Source: Streptomyces mayonensis
GTDB lineage: Bacteria > Actinomycetota > Actinomycetes > Streptomycetales > Streptomycetaceae
DNA: 64,000 nt
NCBI RefSeq assembly: GCF_018982965.1
Contig: NZ_JACBYP010000027.1
Location: forward strand, 1 to 64,000
Reading direction: 5' to 3'
Shown here: piece by piece, positions 60,531-64,000 of the stretch
Layout: each line of letters opens with the position of its first letter
Numbering within the stretch: position 1 is the first letter of the stretch
Made by a program: the position numbers and the translations under genes
The notes under the pieces: generated by a model
What the model was told of the DNA's origin: nothing
Databases searched by the model: none
The model's input: only the letters and a program-made list of their open reading frames with translations

Positions 60531-61466
60531 TCAGCTGGACGCGGTCGGGGGCAGCTGGGCCGTGCTCACCTGCTCGCCCAGCACCCGGGCCATGAACTGC
60601 ACGAGCCAGCGCTGCGCGGGGCTGCGCGAGGACTCGTGCCGCGCGTACAGGGCGATCTCGATCGGCTCGGTGTCGAAGGGCAGCCGCACCAGGCGCACCC
60701 GGTGGGAGGTGGTGAAGACCTCGCCGACGTACTCGGGGACGATGGCGACCAGGTCGGTCTGCTCCAGCAGGTAGGGCAGCATCGAGAAGCGGGTGGCGTC
60801 CACGGCCACCCGTTCGAGCAGCCCGTGGGCGGCCAGCACCGCCCGCGGCGCGACGTGCCCGCTCGGTCCGAAGACCGTCGCGTGGTGCTCGGCCGCGAGG
60901 TCCGCCAGCGTCACGGCGTCGCCGCGCACGCGCGGGTGGTCGGCGGCGACCATCAGGACGTAGCGCTCGCGGAAGAGCGGGATGCGCACGGTCAGGTGCG
61001 AGGTGATCACCGGTGTGGCCACGAACGCGTCGAGGTCGCCGCGGCGCAACTGCCCCTCGGCGTCGTCCACGTCGAAGGGCCGGACGGTGAACGACACACC
61101 CGGCGCCCGCTCGCGCGCCGCGACGAGGAGCCTCGGCAGCAGGGTCGCCTCGCCGAGGTCGGACAGGGCGATGGTGAAACGGCCCGACATGGTCCCGGCG
61201 TCGAAGAGGTCGCCCTGGCGGACCGCCCCGTCGATCTCCGCCAGGGCGCGCTGGAGCGGGAGGTACAGCCGCCGGGCGCCGGCGGTGGGCGTCAGCCCGC
61301 GTCCGTTGCGGCGGAACAGCTCGTCGTCGAAGTGCCGCCGCAGCTTGCCCAGGCTGTAGCTGACGGTGGGCTGCGTGACGTGGAGCGTCTCGGCGGTGGC
61401 CGTGACACTGCCGGTCTCGTAGAGCAGGACGAAGACGCGGGCCAGGTTGAGATCGAAGATGCCCAT
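60531..61466 (-). CDS. LysR-family regulator divergent from the mandelate genes
   Basis: A 311-aa LysR-type regulator. The N-terminal winged helix (LARVFVLLYETGSVTATAET, VTQPTVSYSLGKL) is followed by a ligand domain (about 95-300). I chose the ATG at 61466 because a TAGAGT -10 box lies about eight bases upstream on the minus strand and the family N-terminus begins here; an ATG at 61499 would add eleven residues. It is divergent from mdlC with 94 bp between starts, the usual arrangement for a LysR activator and its target. The inducer may be benzoylformate or mandelate. Confidence 0.9.
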   Translation of the reverse strand: MGIFDLNLARVFVLLYETGSVTATAETLHVTQPTVSYSLGKLRRHFDDELFRRNGRGLTPTAGARRLYLPLQRALAEIDGAVRQGDLFDAGTMSGRFTIALSDLGEATLLPRLLVAARERAPGVSFTVRPFDVDDAEGQLRRGDLDAFVATPVITSHLTVRIPLFRERYVLMVAADHPRVRGDAVTLADLAAEHHATVFGPSGHVAPRAVLAAHGLLERVAVDATRFSMLPYLLEQTDLVAIVPEYVGEVFTTSHRVRLVRLPFDTEPIEIALYARHESSRSPAQRWLVQFMARVLGEQVSTAQLPPTASS

Positions 61467-61474
61467 ATCGACAG

Positions 61475-61495
61475 ACTCTATATCGCAGCGGCGAA
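61475..61495. promoter_or_regulatory. LysR-type T-N11-A site and regulator promoter
   Basis: T61483 to A61495 spans a T-N11-A motif with an inner dyad TCGC-N4-GCGA, the usual LysR-type binding form. It overlaps the region just upstream of a TAGAGT box (61480-61475, minus) that would give a leaderless regulator transcript, so autorepression is likely. The mdlC promoter should lie in the next 60 bp. Confidence 0.5.
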
Positions 61496-61560
61496 ACATC
61501 TATTGGTGCCCATGTCGCGGGGTCCCTAGCGTGTTCTGCGTCACTTCGAAAGGACCGCCC

Positions 61561-63141
61561 GTGCCATCCGTGCGCCGTGTCTCCCACGCCTTCCTGGAGC
61601 GCCAGGGCCTCACCACCGTCTTCGGCAATCCGGGCTCCAACGAGCTGCCCTTCCTCGCCGGGTTGCCCGACGGTTTCCGGTACGTGCTCGGTCTGCACGA
61701 GGGCGCCGTGGTGGGCATGGCCGACGGGTACGCCCAGGCGACCGGCCGTCCCGTGCTGGTCAACCTGCACGCCGCCGCCGGTTCCGGGAACGCCGTGGGC
61801 GCGCTGACGAACGCCGTGGCCTCCCGCACTCCGCTCGTCGTGGTGGCCGGCCAGCAGGTGCGTCCCGCCATCGGCCCCGAGGCCAACCTGGCCAGCGTCG
61901 ACGCCCCGGCCCTGATGAAGCCGCTGGTCGGCTGGTCGGCGGAACCGGCGTGTGCCGCGGACGTGCCGCGCGCGCTCGCCCAGGCCGTCTTCGAGGCGCG
62001 GCTCCAGCGGCGGCCGACGTACCTGTCCGTGCCGTACGACGACTGGTCGGCCGACGCCGGCGACAACGCCCTGGCCGTGCTGGACCGGCGGGTGCTGCGG
62101 GCCTCGGTGCCCGACGGCGCACAGGGGCGGTGGCTGGCGGAGCGGGTCGCCGCGGCGGAGCGGCCCGCGCTCGTGCTGGGCGGCGACATCGACTCGGCCG
62201 GCCGCTTCGACGACGCCGTGCGGCTGGCCGAGCGGCTCGGCGGTCCGGTGTGGGCGGCGCCCTCGCTGTTCCGGCTGCCGTTCCCCAACCGGCATCCGCT
62301 GTTCCGGGGCGTGCTGCCGGCCGGGATCGCGTCGGTCGCCGAGGCGTTCGAGGGCCACGACCTGGTGCTCGTGCTGGGTGCGCCGGTCTTCCGGTACCAC
62401 GAGCACCGCCCCGGCCGGTACCTGCCCGAGGGCACCCGGCTGATCCAGGTGACCGAGGACGCCTCCGCCGCGGCGCGGGCGCCGATGGGCGAGGCGCTGG
62501 TCGCCGATCCAGGGGCCGTGCTGGACCTGCTCCTGGAGTCGCCGGGTGCGTCCGGGGCTCCTGCGGGCCCCCCGCGGCCGGTGCCCGAGCCGCTCACCGC
62601 CGAGGGGCCGGGCCTGCATCCGGAGGAGGTCTTCGCCGCGCTGCGCGAGGAGATGCCCGGGGACACCGCGTACGTCGTCGAGTCGACGTCGACCAACGCG
62701 GCGTGGTGGCGCCAGATGGACCTGCGCCGCCAGGGCTCCTACTACTTCCCGGCGGCCGGCGGGCTCGGTTTCGGCCTGCCCGCCGCGGTCGGCGTCGCGA
62801 TGGCGCAGCCCGGCCGTCCGGTGGCCGGTGTGATCGGTGACGGCTCGGCCAACTACGGCATCACCGCCCTGTGGACGGCGGCGCAGCACCGGGTTCCGCT
62901 GACCGTCGTACTGCTGCGCAACGGGACGTACGGGGCGCTGCGCTGGTTCGGCGGTCTGCTCGGTGTGCCGGACGCCCCCGGAATGGACATCCCGGGGCTC
63001 GACTTCACCCGCATCGCGGAGGGCTACGGCGTCCGCGCCCGGCACGCCGGCAGTGTCGCCGAACTGCGCGCCCTGCTCGCCGAGCGGCCGGAGGGGCCCC
63101 GGCTGATCCAGGTGGACACGGTGCTCACGACGCCCTCCTGA
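61561..63141 (+). CDS. mdlC: Benzoylformate decarboxylase
   Basis: A 526-aa thiamine-diphosphate enzyme that follows Pseudomonas MdlC closely. The active-site Ser is in FGNPGSNELPF, the cofactor Glu in GLHEGAVVG, His in NLHAAAGSGN and the second His in VFRYHEHRPG. The ThDP-binding motif GDGSANYGITALWTAAQ is intact. It decarboxylates benzoylformate to benzaldehyde in mandelate catabolism. The GTG at 61561 follows AAAGGA; the open frame to 61447 is ruled out because it covers the regulator operator. An aldehyde dehydrogenase gene follows by 70 bp, so product removal is built in. Confidence 0.94.
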   Translation: MPSVRRVSHAFLERQGLTTVFGNPGSNELPFLAGLPDGFRYVLGLHEGAVVGMADGYAQATGRPVLVNLHAAAGSGNAVGALTNAVASRTPLVVVAGQQVRPAIGPEANLASVDAPALMKPLVGWSAEPACAADVPRALAQAVFEARLQRRPTYLSVPYDDWSADAGDNALAVLDRRVLRASVPDGAQGRWLAERVAAAERPALVLGGDIDSAGRFDDAVRLAERLGGPVWAAPSLFRLPFPNRHPLFRGVLPAGIASVAEAFEGHDLVLVLGAPVFRYHEHRPGRYLPEGTRLIQVTEDASAAARAPMGEALVADPGAVLDLLLESPGASGAPAGPPRPVPEPLTAEGPGLHPEEVFAALREEMPGDTAYVVESTSTNAAWWRQMDLRRQGSYYFPAAGGLGFGLPAAVGVAMAQPGRPVAGVIGDGSANYGITALWTAAQHRVPLTVVLLRNGTYGALRWFGGLLGVPDAPGMDIPGLDFTRIAEGYGVRARHAGSVAELRALLAERPEGPRLIQVDTVLTTPS

Positions 63142-63211
63142 ACCGACCCACCCGAGCGCCCGGAGCCGCCGGCGCGCTCGCCCGGCGAAGATCACGACGA
63201 GAGGGAAGACG

Positions 63212-64000
63212 ATGACATTCCTGGACAGTGCCGTCTGGGGCGGGAAGTTCTGGAGCGACGGCTGGCGGGACTCGCCCGGCGGGCAGCCGGTGACCGAACC
63301 CGCCACGGGCGACCGGCTCGGCACGGTGGGCCTGGCCACGCCCCGGGACGTGGACCGGGCCGCCGCGCGGGCCGCCGAGGCCCAGCGCGAGTGGGCGGCG
63401 ACCTCGCCGCAGCGGCGGGCCGCGGTGCTGCGGCGCGCGGGCGAACTGTTCACCGAGCACACCGCCGAGATCGAGGACTGGCTGGTGCGCGAGGCCGGCT
63501 CGGTGCGGTCCAAGGCGGCCTTCGAGGCCGGGCTGGCGATCGGCGAGTGCTTCGAGTGCGCCGGGCTGCCGACGCACCCCCGGGGCGAGGTGCTCACCTC
63601 GGAGGACTCCCGCTGGTCGCTGACCCGGCGCCGCCCGGCCGGTGTGGTCGGCGTGATATCGCCCTTCAACTTCCCGCTCGTCCTGGGGCTGCGTTCCGTC
63701 GCCCCCGCCCTGGCGCTCGGCAACGCCGTGCTGCTCAAGCCGGACCCGCGCACCGCGGTGAGCGGCGGTGTCGTCGTCGCCCGGATCTTCGAGGAGGCCG
63801 GACTCCCCGCCGGCGTCCTGCACCTGCTGCCGGGCGAAGGTGCGGTGGGCAGGGCGGTCGTCGAGGCGCCCGAGGTCCGGGTGATCTCCTTCACGGGTTC
63901 CACGCCGGTCGGACGGGCCATCGGCGAGCAGGCGGGGCGGCTGCTGAAGCGGGCGCACCTGGAACTCGGCGGCAACAACGCGCTGGTCGTGCTGCCCGGC
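63212..64000 (+). CDS. mdlD: Aldehyde dehydrogenase (probable benzaldehyde dehydrogenase), truncated by the window
   Basis: The first 263 codons of an aldehyde dehydrogenase, open at the right edge. The N-terminus reads MTFLDSAVWGGKFW. NAD-binding motifs are visible: GVISPFNFPL, LLKPDPRTAVSGG, ISFTGSTPVGRAIG and the catalytic Glu region HLELGGNNALVV. The active-site Cys lies beyond the edge. An ATG follows GAGGGAAG. Location directly after benzoylformate decarboxylase indicates oxidation of benzaldehyde to benzoate, completing the lower mandelate pathway. Substrate range is inferred from context. Confidence 0.9.
   Translation, partial: MTFLDSAVWGGKFWSDGWRDSPGGQPVTEPATGDRLGTVGLATPRDVDRAAARAAEAQREWAATSPQRRAAVLRRAGELFTEHTAEIEDWLVREAGSVRSKAAFEAGLAIGECFECAGLPTHPRGEVLTSEDSRWSLTRRRPAGVVGVISPFNFPLVLGLRSVAPALALGNAVLLKPDPRTAVSGGVVVARIFEEAGLPAGVLHLLPGEGAVGRAVVEAPEVRVISFTGSTPVGRAIGEQAGRLLKRAHLELGGNNALVVLPG

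Noticed and set aside
60388..63978. 1196-codon minus-strand open frame
   Set aside because: It is antisense to mdlC and the aldehyde dehydrogenase and out of frame with the LysR gene.

Overview
The window is very GC-rich, with strong third-position GC bias, many GTG starts, GGAGG-type ribosome binding sites, leaderless promoters and long antisense open frames. A conservon operon, a CYP157-type P450 and an NCS1/GntR catabolic locus add to this. All of it points to a Streptomyces chromosome, probably an arm or arm-proximal region. I see no tRNA, rRNA, insertion sequence, phage gene or CRISPR array.

Layout. 0.2-2.3 kb: an OmpR-type two-component system. 2.6-6.0 kb: ligJ-ligI-MFS, the lower 4,5-cleavage branch (2-pyrone-4,6-dicarboxylate to oxalomesaconate to carboxy-hydroxyadipate). 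6.0-7.5 kb: a divergent DUF2975 membrane protein and GlxA-type AraC regulator sharing an AT-rich box cluster. 7.7-13.0 kb: GAPDH, cyclophilin, a GCS2 ligase, a class II amidotransferase and a TauD dioxygenase with a leaderless mini-ORF in its leader. 13.0-19.4 kb: a beta-glucuronidase-like GH2 enzyme with an ABC importer and a divergent LacI regulator. 19.4-23.9 kb: a degenerate 20-bp repeat array, then an NCS1 permease, a racemase-family enzyme and a GntR regulator that ends head-on into an AraC regulator. 24-28.4 kb: miscellaneous genes (TSUP, GtrA, TerB, a secreted hydrolase). 28.6-34.4 kb: the phenylacetate operon paaABCDE, divergent from paaI-paaK, with matched operator-like dyads between them.

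34.5-41.1 kb is the most interesting block. A flavin monooxygenase converges on a DMATS-type aromatic prenyltransferase. The prenyltransferase is the last gene of a conservon operon (cvnA-B-C-D, CYP157-like P450 without ExxR, a 35-codon leader ORF containing a perfect 12-bp hairpin, then the prenyltransferase). The monooxygenase/prenyltransferase pair resembles S. coelicolor SCO7468/SCO7467, which make 5-dimethylallylindole-3-acetonitrile from tryptophan.

41.4-50.9 kb: a second TSUP transporter, a P450, an ABC ATPase, an Rpf-like secreted protein, a NanT-like sialate transporter beside an apparent GntR remnant, an isochorismatase-family hydrolase, a secreted beta-helix protein and a methyltransferase. 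50.94-51.07 kb is an almost pure G/C stretch with 20 consecutive C. 51-56.6 kb: a SchA/CurD-like protein, a class F sortase without an arginine after its cysteine, its likely secreted partner with a duplicated PRGGMHTGGG motif, a PAS-GAF-PP2C phosphatase and an anti-sigma-type kinase. 56.8-60.4 kb: another P450, phosphoglucomutase and an Ala-rich membrane-anchored protein. 60.5-64 kb: a LysR regulator divergent from mdlC (benzoylformate decarboxylase) and a truncated aldehyde dehydrogenase, the lower mandelate pathway.

Three aromatic-acid pathways (lig, paa, mdl) thus lie within 64 kb beside a prenyl-indole system under apparent conservon control. Functions are assigned from recognised motifs and family resemblance only; no database search or alignment was run.
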